Positions 1-9,221 of a stretch of 64,000 nucleotides of DNA are shown here, piece after piece. Below the pieces are notes generated by a model. That model worked only from the letters and a program-made list of their open reading frames with translations. It was not told the origin of the DNA and ran no database searches. Origin of the DNA: Parafrankia discariae (GTDB lineage Bacteria > Actinomycetota > Actinomycetes > Frankiales > Frankiaceae); assembly GCF_000373365.1 (NCBI RefSeq), contig NZ_KB891102.1:79632-143631 (forward strand). Reading direction: 5' to 3'. Position 1 is the stretch's first letter; each line of letters begins with the position of its first letter. The translations under genes were made by a program, and so were the position numbers.

Positions 1-1
1 G

Positions 2-244
2 CGGGCCGCGCCGGAGGAGTCGGAGCTGCGCGCCACCGAACGCCGGATCGAGGCGCTGTGGTCGGCCATCGCCCGGGCCCACCGGACAGGCGACTGGCGG
101 GCCACCCCGAACCGGCTGTGTGACTGGTGCGACCACAAGTCGCGGTGCCCGGCCTTCGGTGGCACCCCTCCCCCGCTGCCGGAGAAGCACGCGGAGCTGC
201 CCGTGGACGACGCCGCCCCCGCCGTCTGCGAGGCGGACGGCTGA
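2..244 (+). CDS. RecB-family PD-(D/E)XK nuclease, C-terminal fragment
   Basis: Only the last 80 codons lie in the window; the gene begins to the left. The visible end carries LCDWCDHKSRCPAF, a Cys-x2-Cys-x5-Cys cluster of the kind that, with an upstream Cys, binds an Fe-S cluster in AddB/RecB-like and Cas4-like exonucleases. The catalytic PD-(D/E)XK residues themselves lie outside the window, so the family call rests on the Cys cluster and the preceding helical stretch. Such proteins are normally single-strand or end-processing DNA exonucleases. The stop is TGA at 242-244, and the following 335 bases hold no gene. Confidence 0.7.
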   Translation, partial: RAAPEESELRATERRIEALWSAIARAHRTGDWRATPNRLCDWCDHKSRCPAFGGTPPPLPEKHAELPVDDAAPAVCEADG

Positions 245-579
245 ACCACCCGACCGTCCGCCGAATCGCGGCAGATGCCCCCTACCTGGCCATTCGGCAA
301 TGTGGCGGACCAGACGTGGGGGCACCCGTTCGGGTACCCGAGGGCACCTTCGGACGGCGGCCCCCGGGTGGGCCGGACATTGGCGCACCCGGGCGGTCAC
401 CGAACGGGAAGATCCGGCGTCCCGGGCGGTGTCGGGGGCGGTTACCGTCGGCGGCGGACGTGGGCGGCGGGAGGATGCGGATCACCTCTCCGGCGTTGTC
501 CCTTCGGGGCCTGGATCCCGGCACTCCGCGGGGGCCGACCGCCGATCGGTGAGGTAGTTCGCGACAGTTGGAGGAACGC
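245..579. other. Intergenic stretch without a recognisable gene
   Basis: I see no convincing coding signal here on either strand. It contains a 10-bp perfect palindrome (CGGGTACCCG, 331-340) and several short GC-rich inverted repeats. It presumably carries the terminator of the nuclease gene and the promoter of the ABC operon, but I cannot place either with confidence. Confidence 0.5.
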
Positions 580-1845
580 ATGGCCCGACGCACCGCATCG
601 GACCGCGACGGTGCCCGCGGCGGTTCACAGCGCGGCCGGGGGTCCGCCGCGCGGGCCTCCAGACTCACCAAGGTCTACGGCTCGGGTGACACCGCCGTCA
701 CCGCTTTGCGGGGCATCGACCTGACCTTCCCCTACGGCCGGTTCACCGCGATCATGGGCCCCTCCGGCTCGGGCAAGTCGACCCTGATGCACTGCCTCGC
801 CGGGCTGGACCCGGCGACCACGGGGCGGGTCTTCATCGGCGACGTCGACCTGTCCCGGCTCAACGACCGGCAGCTCACCCAGCTCCGCCGGGACCGGATC
901 GGCTTCATCTTCCAGCAGTTCAACCTGTTGCCGACGCTCACCGCGGCCGAGAACATCACGCTGCCGCTGGACATCGCCGGCCGCAAACCCGACCAGAAGT
1001 GGATGCGGATGGTCGTCGACGCCGTGGGCCTCGCGCCCCGGCTGGGGCACCGCCCGCCGGAGCTGTCCGGCGGCCAGCAGCAGCGGGTCGCGTGTGCCCG
1101 GGCCCTGGTCACCCGCCCGGAGATCGTCTTCGCCGACGAGCCGACCGGGAACCTCGACTCGCGGTCGGGCGCGGAGGTCCTGTCGTTCCTGCGCGACTCG
1201 GTCCGCGAGCTGGGCCAGACCATCGTGATGGTCACCCACGACCCCACGGCCGCCTCGTACTCCGACGAAGTGATCTTCCTCGCCGACGGCCGGCTGGTCG
1301 ACGCGATGGCCGAGCCCACGCCGGACGCCGTCCTGGACCGGATGAAGAACCTGGACGCCCTCGTACGCGGCGAAGCCGTGCCGGAACCCGAACCCGACTA
1401 CGACGACCTGCCGCCGGGGCCACCCGAGCCGCGCGGCCCCGAGTACGACGACCACGGCTACGCCACGGGTGGCTACCCGACGGGCGGCTATCCGGCCGAT
1501 CACTATCCACCGGCCGGATACGACGACGAGGGCTACGTCGGGCCGGTGGACGATCATCTGGCCGCGGGCTATGGCCAGGGGGGCTACCCCGGCGGGCCGC
1601 ACACCGGGGAGTACCCGAGCCCGGGGCAGCACCGGGGCGACCCCCGCACCGGCGGGTACGCCAGCCAGTTCGAGGCGGCCCAGGCCGACGCCGGCCGGTA
1701 CGACGCCGGCCAGATCGACGGGTACCGCGCTCCGGACGACCGCGACCGCGGGCCCCACGACGCGCGCGGGCACGGTAGCGCCCGGGGCTACGACCGGGGC
1801 ACCGGCCGGGGCCCGGGCCGGGCGAATCCGACCGGGTGGGCCTGA
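580..1845 (+). CDS. ABC transporter ATP-binding protein (MacB/LolD type) with Gly/Tyr-rich tail
   Basis: This is the ATPase half of a MacB-type exporter, paired with the permease 3 bases downstream. Visible motifs are Walker A GPSGSGKST (about residues 64-72), a Q-loop, the signature LSGGQQQR and Walker B IVFADEPTGNLD. The ATPase core ends near residue 260. About 160 residues of low-complexity tail follow, rich in Gly, Tyr, Asp and Pro with repeated GGYP units, which is unusual for this family, whose members are normally about 230-260 residues. The start chosen is ATG 580 because GGAGG at 569-573 sits 6-7 bases upstream; the TTG at 568 overlaps that ribosome binding site. The substrate is unknown. 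Confidence 0.92.
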   Translation: MARRTASDRDGARGGSQRGRGSAARASRLTKVYGSGDTAVTALRGIDLTFPYGRFTAIMGPSGSGKSTLMHCLAGLDPATTGRVFIGDVDLSRLNDRQLTQLRRDRIGFIFQQFNLLPTLTAAENITLPLDIAGRKPDQKWMRMVVDAVGLAPRLGHRPPELSGGQQQRVACARALVTRPEIVFADEPTGNLDSRSGAEVLSFLRDSVRELGQTIVMVTHDPTAASYSDEVIFLADGRLVDAMAEPTPDAVLDRMKNLDALVRGEAVPEPEPDYDDLPPGPPEPRGPEYDDHGYATGGYPTGGYPADHYPPAGYDDEGYVGPVDDHLAAGYGQGGYPGGPHTGEYPSPGQHRGDPRTGGYASQFEAAQADAGRYDAGQIDGYRAPDDRDRGPHDARGHGSARGYDRGTGRGPGRANPTGWA

Positions 1846-1848
1846 CGG

Positions 1849-4377
1849 ATGCTGCGCGCCACGCTGCGGAGCCTGCTGGCCCGCAAGGTCCGGCTTGTCC
1901 TGTCGGCGCTCGCGGTCGTCGTGGGTGTCAGCTTCGTCACCGGCACCCTGGTCCTCACCGACACGCTGAACCGGACGTTCGACACCCTGTTCACCGACAT
2001 CAACAAGAACGTCAGTGTCTCCGTGCGGAGGGTCAACGCGGTCGGGTCGGGTGAACAGGCCGACCGGCTGCCGGTGCCCGCCACCCTGATCCCCACCGTG
2101 GCCAAGGTGGCCGGGGTCACCGCGGCGACCGGGACGGTCCGGGGCCAGGCCGTCCTGATCGACCCCGCGTCGGGCGACCCGCTCAACAGCGGCGGCGCAC
2201 CGGGCATCGGAACGAACTGGACCGGCGGCACCGCGACGGGGTCGGAGGAGATCGCCGACGGCCGGCCACCGAACGGCCAGGAGATCGCGGTCGACAAGTC
2301 GACCGCGGACAAACACCACCTCACGCTCGGCCAGCGGATCTCGGTGCAGACCCGGGGGCAGCCCGAGGAGTTCACCCTCGTCGGCACCTTCCGCATCGGC
2401 GGGCAGGACAGCCTCGGCGGTGCCGCCGTCACCACGTTCGACACGGCGACGGCGCAGCGGCTGCTGCTCGCGCCCGACCAGTTCACCTCGATCAGCCTCG
2501 CCGCGGCCGGCGGCGTCTCCCAGGAGCAGCTGCGGGACCGGGTCGCCGCGGTGCTTCCCACCGGGGTCGAGGCGATCACCGGCACCCAGCTCGCCGAGGA
2601 GAACGCGAGCGCGGTCCAGGACGCCGTCAGCGGGTTCTCGACCTTCCTGCTGGTCTTCGCCGGCATCGCGGTGTTCGTCGGCGCCTTCATCATCTTCAAC
2701 ACCTTCACGATGCTGGTCGCGCAGCGCGTGCGCGAGCTGGCGCTGATGCGCGCGATCGGCGCGAGCAGGTTCCAGGTGCAGCTCTCGGTCCAGGTCGAGG
2801 CCCTGATCGTCGGTTTCATCGGCGCCACGACCGGGCTGGCCCTCGGGGCCCTGCTGGCGATAGGTCTGCGGGCGGCCGTCGGCGCGTTCGGGATCTCGCT
2901 GCCGTCCGGTCCGCTGGTCTTCCAGCCCCGGACCTTCCTGCTCGCCTACGGCGTCGGTCTGGTCATCACCGGGCTCGCGGCGTTCGTACCGGCCCGCAAG
3001 GCGGCGTCGGTGCCGCCGGTGGCGGCGATGCGCGAGACGTACGTGCTGCCCACCAGGTCTCTGCGCACCCGGGCGCTCGGCGGCGGCGCGCTGACCACGC
3101 TGGGCGTGATCTGCCTGGTGGCGGGCCTGGCCCGCGGGGAGAACCCCAACGCGAGCATGGTCGGCGCCGGCGCGGCGTTCGTGTTCCTCGGCATCGCCAC
3201 CCTCTCGCCGCTGCTGGCCCCGCCGATCACCCGGGTTGTGGGCATACCCCTGCGCGCGATCTTCGGGACGACCGGCCGGCTCGGCCAGGAGAACGCCATC
3301 CGCAACCCACGGCGCACCGCCTCCACCGCGTCGGCCCTGATGATCGGCCTGGCTCTGGTGAGCGCGTTCGCCGTGCTCGGCCAGTCCATCAAGGAGTCGG
3401 TACGCGCGACGGTGTCGGAGAGCCTGGGTGCCGACTTCTACATCACCGGGACCAACTTCGCCGGTTTCAGCCCGCAGGTCGCCGCGGGGCTCCAGGGCAA
3501 GCCCGGCGTCGCGGTCTCCACCGGCATCCGGGGCGGCTCGGTCAAGATCGGCGACGCGGACTCGTCGGTGCTCGCGGGCGATCCGGCCGGTCTGCTGCAG
3601 GTCCTGTCCATCAAGCAGCTCGACGGCGACGTCCACGCGCTGGGTGCGGGTTCCCTGCTGGTGGACGAGACGACAGCGGCCGAGCGGGGGCTGCGGGTCG
3701 GCGCGCCCGTCCCGGTCACGTTTGCGGACGGCCCGACCGAGCTCACCCTGGTGGGTACCTACGAGAAGAGCGCGATCGCCGGCCCCGCGATCATCGCGAC
3801 CAGCGAGTTCGAGAAGCACTCGAACAACAACCTCGACCTGTTCGTCATGCTCAAGCTGGCCGAGGGCGCCGATCCGGTCGCGGTCCGGTCCGAGATCGAC
3901 ACGGTGATCAAGCCGTTCGGGAACGTCGAGGTCCGCGACCAGTCGGAGTTCGTGGCCCAGCAGGAGCAGCAGGTCGACCAGCTGCTCGGGGTCGTGTACG
4001 TGCTGCTCGCCCTGGCGGTGGTGATCGCGCTGTTCGGCATCGTGAACACTCTCGCACTCTCGGTGATCGAGCGCACCCGGGAGATCGGGATGCTCCGGGC
4101 GATCGGCATGACCCGGCGGCAGATGCGGATGATGGTCATCGTCGAATCAATGATCATCTCAGTCTTCGGCGCGGTGCTCGGCGTGCTGGTCGGCAGTTTC
4201 TTCGGCTGGGCGCTGACCGGGGCGTTGCGGACCCAGGGGGTGACGACCTTCGCCTATCCCGTCGTAACGATCATCGCAGTGATGATCGCCGGCGCGATCA
4301 TGGGGGTGCTCGCCGCGGTCTTCCCGGCACGGCGGGCCGCCAGGATGGACATCCTGCGGGCGATCGCCACGACCTGA
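1849..4377 (+). CDS. ABC transporter permease with two FtsX domains
   Basis: This is an 842-residue membrane protein of the MacB/FtsX type. It has an N-terminal membrane anchor (residues 8-35), a large extracytoplasmic MacB_PCD-like region, then a first FtsX domain with three helices around residues 255-380. After that come a further helix pair, a second periplasmic-like domain and a C-terminal FtsX domain (about 705-835) ending in the typical arginine-rich VFPARRAARMDILRAI. This two-block layout is common in actinobacterial permeases thought to export lipids, peptides or antibiotics, or to transmit force to the cell wall. It follows the ATPase by 3 bases, so the two are very likely cotranscribed. 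The substrate cannot be read from the sequence. Confidence 0.92.
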   Translation: MLRATLRSLLARKVRLVLSALAVVVGVSFVTGTLVLTDTLNRTFDTLFTDINKNVSVSVRRVNAVGSGEQADRLPVPATLIPTVAKVAGVTAATGTVRGQAVLIDPASGDPLNSGGAPGIGTNWTGGTATGSEEIADGRPPNGQEIAVDKSTADKHHLTLGQRISVQTRGQPEEFTLVGTFRIGGQDSLGGAAVTTFDTATAQRLLLAPDQFTSISLAAAGGVSQEQLRDRVAAVLPTGVEAITGTQLAEENASAVQDAVSGFSTFLLVFAGIAVFVGAFIIFNTFTMLVAQRVRELALMRAIGASRFQVQLSVQVEALIVGFIGATTGLALGALLAIGLRAAVGAFGISLPSGPLVFQPRTFLLAYGVGLVITGLAAFVPARKAASVPPVAAMRETYVLPTRSLRTRALGGGALTTLGVICLVAGLARGENPNASMVGAGAAFVFLGIATLSPLLAPPITRVVGIPLRAIFGTTGRLGQENAIRNPRRTASTASALMIGLALVSAFAVLGQSIKESVRATVSESLGADFYITGTNFAGFSPQVAAGLQGKPGVAVSTGIRGGSVKIGDADSSVLAGDPAGLLQVLSIKQLDGDVHALGAGSLLVDETTAAERGLRVGAPVPVTFADGPTELTLVGTYEKSAIAGPAIIATSEFEKHSNNNLDLFVMLKLAEGADPVAVRSEIDTVIKPFGNVEVRDQSEFVAQQEQQVDQLLGVVYVLLALAVVIALFGIVNTLALSVIERTREIGMLRAIGMTRRQMRMMVIVESMIISVFGAVLGVLVGSFFGWALTGALRTQGVTTFAYPVVTIIAVMIAGAIMGVLAAVFPARRAARMDILRAIATT

Positions 4378-4418
4378 CCCCGGCCCGGCCTGGCGCGGGC
4401 CGGCCCTCAGCCGGGGTC
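4376..4418. terminator. Bidirectional nested hairpin between convergent genes
   Basis: The outer arms GACCCCGGC (4376-4384) and GCCGGGGTC (4410-4418) enclose a second stem CCGGCC/GGCCGG (4385-4390 and 4398-4403). The structure overlaps the stop codons of both the permease (+) and the HAD gene (-), so it can end transcripts from either side. There is no T-run, as is usual in very GC-rich actinobacteria. Confidence 0.65.
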
Positions 4419-5108
4419 GGCGCGGGCCGGGTCCGGGCGGCGGACGAGCTCGGCCAGCAGGCCCGGGTCGACCGCGTGCAGGCTGTCGACCCGGGCCGTG
4501 ACCTGGCCGGGCACATCGGCCGCCGCGATCGGCATCGACGGGACGAGGACCGTCGCGCAGCCGGCCGCGACGCCCGCCGCGGCACCCGTGAGGCTGTCCT
4601 CGAGGACCACGCAGGCGGCGGGATCCACCCCGAGCAGCCGGATCGCGGCGAGGTAGGAATCCGGGTACGGCTTGCGCCGGGCGACCTCGTCACCGGCCAC
4701 GGTCACGGTGAAGTGGTGCGCGCCCAGTACGGCGACCACCGCGTCGACCAGCGCCCGGTAGGACGACGAGACCAGGGCGGTCGGCACCCCGGCCGCCGTG
4801 ACGGCCCCCAGCAGCTCCAGCGCCCCGGGCTGCGCGACGACCGCGCCCGGCTCCCGGAACAGCTCCGCGGAACGGCGCAGCAGGAACTCGGTGGTCGCGG
4901 GCTCGTCCGTGACGGGGCGCCCCAGCATCGAAACCATGATCGGGACGGCGGTGTCGATACCGTGGCCGATCATGGCCAGCTTCATCTCGGGCGTGAACCG
5001 CCCGCCCAGGCGCGCCGCGGCCTCGTTCTCCGCGATCGTCCACAGCGGTTCGGTGTCGACGAGCAGTCCGTCCATGTCGAACAGGACCGCCGCCGGGAGG
5101 TCGCTCAC
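4407..5108 (-). CDS. HAD-family hydrolase (beta-phosphoglucomutase/phosphatase-like)
   Basis: The 233-residue product begins with the HAD motif I FDMDGLLVDTEP (nucleophile Asp and acid/base Asp). It continues with a helical cap, motif II around ALVSSSYRALVDAV, motif III Lys in GDEVARRKPYPDSYL and motif IV LEDSLTGAAAGVAAG. This is subfamily I, the group of sugar-phosphate phosphatases and phosphoglucomutases; a PgmB-type mutase or a GS1-like phosphatase are both possible. The start is GTG 5108 with GGAGGA about 8 bases upstream. It is convergent with the ABC permease gene and shares the terminator with it. Confidence 0.9.
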   Translation of the reverse strand: MSDLPAAVLFDMDGLLVDTEPLWTIAENEAAARLGGRFTPEMKLAMIGHGIDTAVPIMVSMLGRPVTDEPATTEFLLRRSAELFREPGAVVAQPGALELLGAVTAAGVPTALVSSSYRALVDAVVAVLGAHHFTVTVAGDEVARRKPYPDSYLAAIRLLGVDPAACVVLEDSLTGAAAGVAAGCATVLVPSMPIAAADVPGQVTARVDSLHAVDPGLLAELVRRPDPARADPG

Positions 5109-5562
5109 AGGGTGTCGTCCTCCGGTGCACCGGTCGGGCCGCGGCCCGCGGACGGCCGCACCGGGCCGACAGCCGCGGCGGAGAGCAGTTCGGGACGCAC
5201 CCTGAAAGGGTACCGGGGTGGAACGGAAGGCCCTCCGCGGGCACCGGGCCGGACCACGGGCCGGGGCCGGCGACCTTTGGCGGCGGTGGCCGCGGGCACC
5301 CCGGTTCCGCCGTCGGTGGAACGCGGCACATACCCGATATCAACCTGACAGGTCCCGCCCGACATAACCTCTGCGACGGGATGGACACGATGGATCGATC
5401 CCCGCCCGCTTACCGGTCACGGACCGGGGGCGTCGATGCCCTTGAGGCGGAGGTTGCGATCACGCGGCAGACTGGACAGCAGGCGTTCTCTCGGATCGGG
5501 AGGACGTACGGTTGCACTGTCACGGGGGCAGGGGGCCGCCGCGGGGCGGCAGGAGGTGGTAG
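5109..5562. other. Divergent intergenic region (HAD / PAC2)
   Basis: This 454-base gap separates two divergent genes and must hold both promoters. A short open frame at 5381-5566 on the plus strand overlaps the PAC2 start, has no ribosome binding site and looks non-coding. No operator-like palindrome stood out. The sequence AGGAGG before position 5563 serves the PAC2 gene. Confidence 0.45.
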
Positions 5563-6405
5563 GTGATCGAGTTCTCCGGCGTCGGCCAGCTGCGGTCGCC
5601 GGTGGTCGTGGCCGCCTTCGAAGGGTGGAACGACGCCGCTGACGCGTCGTCGGCGGCTGTCGAGCACCTGGAAGACGTCTTCGGCGCACGCGTCATCGGC
5701 GCGATCGACCCGGACGACTACTACGACTTCCAGGTCAACCGGCCGACGGTCAGCGGCGCGGACGGCGCGTCCCGCAAGATCGCCTGGCCGACCACGCGGC
5801 TCTCGGTGGCGCGGCCGGCCAATTCCGACTCCGACCTGGTGCTCGTGCGGGGCCTGGAGCCGAACATGCGTTGGCGGGGGTTCACCGACGAGTTGATCGA
5901 GGCCGTGCACGCGCTCGGCAGCGACATGGTCATCACGCTCGGGGCGCTGCTCGCGGACTCGCCGCACACCCGCCCCGTCCCGATCAGCGGTACCGCCGGG
6001 GATCCGGCCACCGCCGCGCGGCTGGGCCTGGAGGCCTCCCGCTACGAGGGGCCGACGGGCATCGTGGGCGTCTTCGCCGACGCCTGCTCCCGGGCGGAGC
6101 TGGCCTCGGTGTCGTTCTGGGCGGCGGTTCCGCACTACGTCGCCAACCCGCCGTGCCCGAAGGCCACCCTCGCGCTGCTCCGTCGGGTCGAGGATCTTCT
6201 CGACATGGAGATCCCGCTCGGCGAGCTGCCGGAGAAGGCCAAGGCGTGGGAGCGGCAGGTCGACGAGCTCGCCGCCGGGGACACCGAGGTCGCCGAGTAC
6301 GTCCGCTCCCTGGAGTCGCGCGAGCCGGAGACGGCGTTGCCCGAGGCCAGCGGCGACGCCATCGCCCGGGAGTTCGAGCGCTACCTGCGCCGCCGAGGGG
6401 AGTGA
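5563..6405 (+). CDS. PAC2-family protein (ParJ/SCO1662-like)
   Basis: This is a 280-residue PAC2 protein, named after a eukaryotic proteasome-assembly chaperone. It shows the family's N-terminal VVVAAFEGWNDAADASSAA, a central VRGLEPNMRWRGFTDEL and the LLADSPHTRPVPISG stretch. Bacterial members occur throughout actinobacteria near proteasome and mycothiol genes; the Streptomyces relative SCO1662 was, as I recall, described as ParJ, a modulator of ParA. The enzymatic role, if any, is unknown. The start is GTG 5563 with AGGAGG upstream. It is convergent with the DivIVA-like gene, with a 25-base gap. Confidence 0.88.
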   Translation: MIEFSGVGQLRSPVVVAAFEGWNDAADASSAAVEHLEDVFGARVIGAIDPDDYYDFQVNRPTVSGADGASRKIAWPTTRLSVARPANSDSDLVLVRGLEPNMRWRGFTDELIEAVHALGSDMVITLGALLADSPHTRPVPISGTAGDPATAARLGLEASRYEGPTGIVGVFADACSRAELASVSFWAAVPHYVANPPCPKATLALLRRVEDLLDMEIPLGELPEKAKAWERQVDELAAGDTEVAEYVRSLESREPETALPEASGDAIAREFERYLRRRGE

Positions 6406-6430
6406 CTCCAACCCCGGCCGGCCCCGGGAG

Positions 6431-7837
6431 CTACTCCTCGACGATCTCCGCGTCGATGATGTCCTCCTCGGCGGCGGGACGGTAGCCCGCGGGGGGCATC
6501 CGGACCGGGCCGGTTCCGGCGTCCCCGCCGGCCGGCCCGCCGGGGACGAAGCCGCCGGGGAGGTCGGTCGGGTAGGGCTCCGCCTCGGGGACGTCCCGCT
6601 GGCGATGGCGCCCCGGGCCGCGCCGCGCGCCCACGGTCGCCGCGCCGGCGGTCGCGGGGCCCGCGGCCGTGGCGCCGGCGGTCGCGGGGCCCGCGGCGGC
6701 TGAGGGCGCCGTCTGGCCGTTGTCCGCCGTGAGCCGGGACGAGGTGGCCCAGGCCCCGCCCAGGCCCCCCATGGAGCCTGTCGCCCCGGCGGCCGCCGAC
6801 GCCGACGCGCCGGTGCGGCTCGCGCCCAGATGACCGGTACCGGCGGGGCCGCCCGCGGTGTGCCCAGCCGCCGCGTACCCGGCGGCGGCGTACCCGGGCG
6901 CGGCGTAGGCGGTGCCGCCCGGCCCCCCGACACCGGTCTGACCGGTGCCGGTGTTGGTGTGGCCGGAAGAAGACGGGAAGTGTCGGCTGGACGCCGCCCC
7001 GCCCGGCCCCGGCTGCGGGGATCCCGGCTGCGGCGACCCGGGCTGCCCTGGTGGCACCGGCTGTTCCGACATGGCCGGCTGGCCGGGACCCGCCGGCGAT
7101 CGGCCCGGCGTGAACGGGGCCGCCGACGGGGCGCCGGCCGGGTGCGGGTGCGCCGGGGCACCGGAACCGGCGCGGGCGCCGCGTCGGCCGCCCGCGCCGC
7201 CCGCGGAGGCGACATCCTCGGAGGCCACGTCCTCGGGTGACAGGCCGGCGCGGGCGAGGTCGGTCACCGCCCGGTCGATCTCGTCCCCGCCGAGCAGTCT
7301 GCGCAGCCGCAGGACGGCGCCGATGATCTCACCCTGCTGGCGTCGCAGCGCCTCCAGCGAGTGCGTTCCGCGCACGATCTCGGCCTCGAGGTCCTCGTGC
7401 CGGGTCAGCGCGAGCCGCCGGCTCTCCTCGACCGCGTCCAGGATCAGTTTCTCGGCCTGCTCCCGGGCCTCCCGGACGATCGGGTGATTCGCCCCGGCCT
7501 GCGCCACCGCCTCCTCCAGCGCCGACTCGGCGAGGTGGCGGGCGCCCGCGATGATGTCCTCGGCCTCGCGCTGCGCGATCTCGAGCATCAGCCCGATGCG
7601 CCCACCGGCCTGGGCGGGCACACCCTCGGCGAGGCGGGCCTCGGCCTCCCGCCGGTCGCGCTCGTGGCGCAGCGCCGCCTCGGCCGCGGCCGCCCGGGAG
7701 GTCACCTCGCTCGCGTACCGCCACAGGACCCCGAGGTACTCGTCGACCTGCCGCGGGTCGTATCCCTGCGGTGCCTCGTCGAAGGTCGGCCGGTCCATGG
7801 CGGCGCCGGGGGACTCCCGGCGGTGGTGCGCCCCCAT
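6431..7837 (-). CDS. DivIVA-domain coiled-coil protein with long Ala/Gly/Pro tail
   Basis: The product has 468 residues. The segment FDEAPQGYDPRQVDEYLGVL (about residues 19-38) matches the membrane-curvature-sensing N-terminus of DivIVA/Wag31-like proteins. A long, heavily charged coiled coil with many Ala, Glu and Arg follows to about residue 205. The C-terminal half is low complexity (Gly, Ala, Pro, Ser, Thr) and ends in the acidic EEDIIDAEIVEE. Such proteins recruit polar growth or division machinery. The start is ATG 7837 with GAGAGGA 9 bases upstream inside the mshC stop region; ATG 7798 is an alternative. It starts 3 bases after mshC and is almost surely cotranscribed with it. Confidence 0.85.
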   Translation of the reverse strand: MGAHHRRESPGAAMDRPTFDEAPQGYDPRQVDEYLGVLWRYASEVTSRAAAAEAALRHERDRREAEARLAEGVPAQAGGRIGLMLEIAQREAEDIIAGARHLAESALEEAVAQAGANHPIVREAREQAEKLILDAVEESRRLALTRHEDLEAEIVRGTHSLEALRRQQGEIIGAVLRLRRLLGGDEIDRAVTDLARAGLSPEDVASEDVASAGGAGGRRGARAGSGAPAHPHPAGAPSAAPFTPGRSPAGPGQPAMSEQPVPPGQPGSPQPGSPQPGPGGAASSRHFPSSSGHTNTGTGQTGVGGPGGTAYAAPGYAAAGYAAAGHTAGGPAGTGHLGASRTGASASAAAGATGSMGGLGGAWATSSRLTADNGQTAPSAAAGPATAGATAAGPATAGAATVGARRGPGRHRQRDVPEAEPYPTDLPGGFVPGGPAGGDAGTGPVRMPPAGYRPAAEEDIIDAEIVEE

Positions 7838-7840
7838 CGG

Positions 7841-9097
7841 CTAGGTTCCTCTCGGTAGGACAGGCCCAAGGTCGACACCGAGCAGCGCGTCGACGGTGTC
7901 ACGGACGGTGGCCGGCGCCTGGTCGTCCGCCCCGGTGCCGCCCGCGGCCAGTGCGGCCGCCGCCCACACGTCGACCGCGGCGAGCGCTCCCGGCGCGTCG
8001 AGGTCGTCGGCGAGCCGGGCCCGGACCTCGGCCAGCACCGGCCGGAAGTCGGGCCCGGACGGCAGCGCGACGGCGGCGCGCCACCGGTCGAGCCGCTCGA
8101 CCGCCGCCGGCATGGCGGTCGCGGTCCACTCCCACTCCACGGTGTGATGATGCTGCAACAGGGCCAGCCTGATCGCGGCCGGGTCCGCTCCGCGCGCGAG
8201 CAGCCTCGAGACGAACTCGAGGTTCCCCCGCGACTTCGACATCTTGTGGCCGTCGAGGCTGACCAACGCGGTGTGGACGTAGGCGCGGGCGAACGGCCGG
8301 GCACCGTTCGCGACCTCGGCGTGCGCGGCGCTGCACTCGTGGTGCGGGAAGGCGAGGTCGCTCCCGCCGCCCTGGATGTCGATCGTGGCGCCCAGGTAGT
8401 GCCGGGCGATCGCGGAGCACTCGACGTGCCAGCCCGGCCGGCCCCGGCCGAACGGCGACGGCCAGGACGGTTCCCCCGGCCGCTCCGCCCGCCACAGCAG
8501 CGGGTCGAGCGGGTCCTTCTTGCCCGGTCGGCCGGGATCACCGCCGTTCTCCGCACAGGACACCAGCATCCGCCCGGGGTCGAGGTGGGCCACCTGGCCG
8601 AAGTCCGGCGCCGCGGCGACGGAGAAGTAGAGATCACCGTCGACCGGGTACGCGGCGCCACGCTCGACGAGCTGGGAGACCATGTCGACGATGAGCCCGA
8701 CGGCCTCGACGACGCCGACGTAGTGGTCGGGGGGCAGGATGCGCAGCGCCGTCATGTCGGCCCGGAACAGGTCGATCTCGCGCCGGGCGAGGTCACGCCA
8801 GTCGATGCCGTCGCGGGTGGCCCGCTCGAGCAGCGGATCGTCGACGTCGGTGACGTTCTGCACGTACCGCACCCCGTGACCGGCGTCCCGCAGGACGCGC
8901 TGCATGAGGTCGTAGGTGAGGTAGGTGAAGGCGTGCCCGATGTGGGTGGCGTCGTACGGGGTGATCCCGCAGGCGTAGAGCCGGACGGTCGGACCGAGGT
9001 CCAGAGTCCGCACTCCGCCGTGCGCGGTGTCGAGAACGCGGAGGTCGCGACCCTGTCCGGGAAGCTTGGGGAGCTGGGGAAAGGGCCACGCCTGCAT
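7841..9097 (-). CDS. mshC: Mycothiol ligase MshC (L-cysteine:GlcN-Ins ligase)
   Basis: MshC joins cysteine to 1D-myo-inositol 2-amino-2-deoxy-glucopyranoside in mycothiol synthesis, using ATP through a cysteinyl-adenylate. The 418-residue protein is a cysteinyl-tRNA-synthetase-like enzyme. Cys43 in [15 protein letters not shown] fits the zinc ligand, and the HIGH signature itself reads HIGH at 52-55. [20 protein letters not shown] and the KMSKS loop (HKMSKSRGN) are intact. It lacks the long tRNA-binding tail of true CysRS. The start chosen is ATG 9097, which gives the usual MQAWPFP N-terminus; the reading frame is open 23 codons further upstream without homology. Upstream genes in the same direction are the SCO1664-like and mutase genes. 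Confidence 0.96.
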   Translation of the reverse strand: MQAWPFPQLPKLPGQGRDLRVLDTAHGGVRTLDLGPTVRLYACGITPYDATHIGHAFTYLTYDLMQRVLRDAGHGVRYVQNVTDVDDPLLERATRDGIDWRDLARREIDLFRADMTALRILPPDHYVGVVEAVGLIVDMVSQLVERGAAYPVDGDLYFSVAAAPDFGQVAHLDPGRMLVSCAENGGDPGRPGKKDPLDPLLWRAERPGEPSWPSPFGRGRPGWHVECSAIARHYLGATIDIQGGGSDLAFPHHECSAAHAEVANGARPFARAYVHTALVSLDGHKMSKSRGNLEFVSRLLARGADPAAIRLALLQHHHTVEWEWTATAMPAAVERLDRWRAAVALPSGPDFRPVLAEVRARLADDLDAPGALAAVDVWAAAALAAGGTGADDQAPATVRDTVDALLGVDLGPVLPRGT

Positions 9098-9221
9098 GCG
9101 TGTCAGGGTAACCGGGGCCGGGCCGGCCGCGGGACGAGCCGGGCAGGCCGGTGACGAGCAGGGCACAACCCCCGCCTGGGCGTGTCGCGGCCGGCGGCCC
9201 CGTCAGGCCACGTCCACCGGT

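Noticed and set aside
625-3819. Long minus-strand open frame opposite the ABC operon
   Set aside because: It is antisense to two genes with intact motifs and has only low-complexity Arg/Gly/Asp-rich sequence, the usual shadow in GC-rich DNA.
5381-5566. Possible 61-codon gene before PAC2
   Set aside because: No ribosome binding site, overlaps the PAC2 start and has no recognisable sequence.
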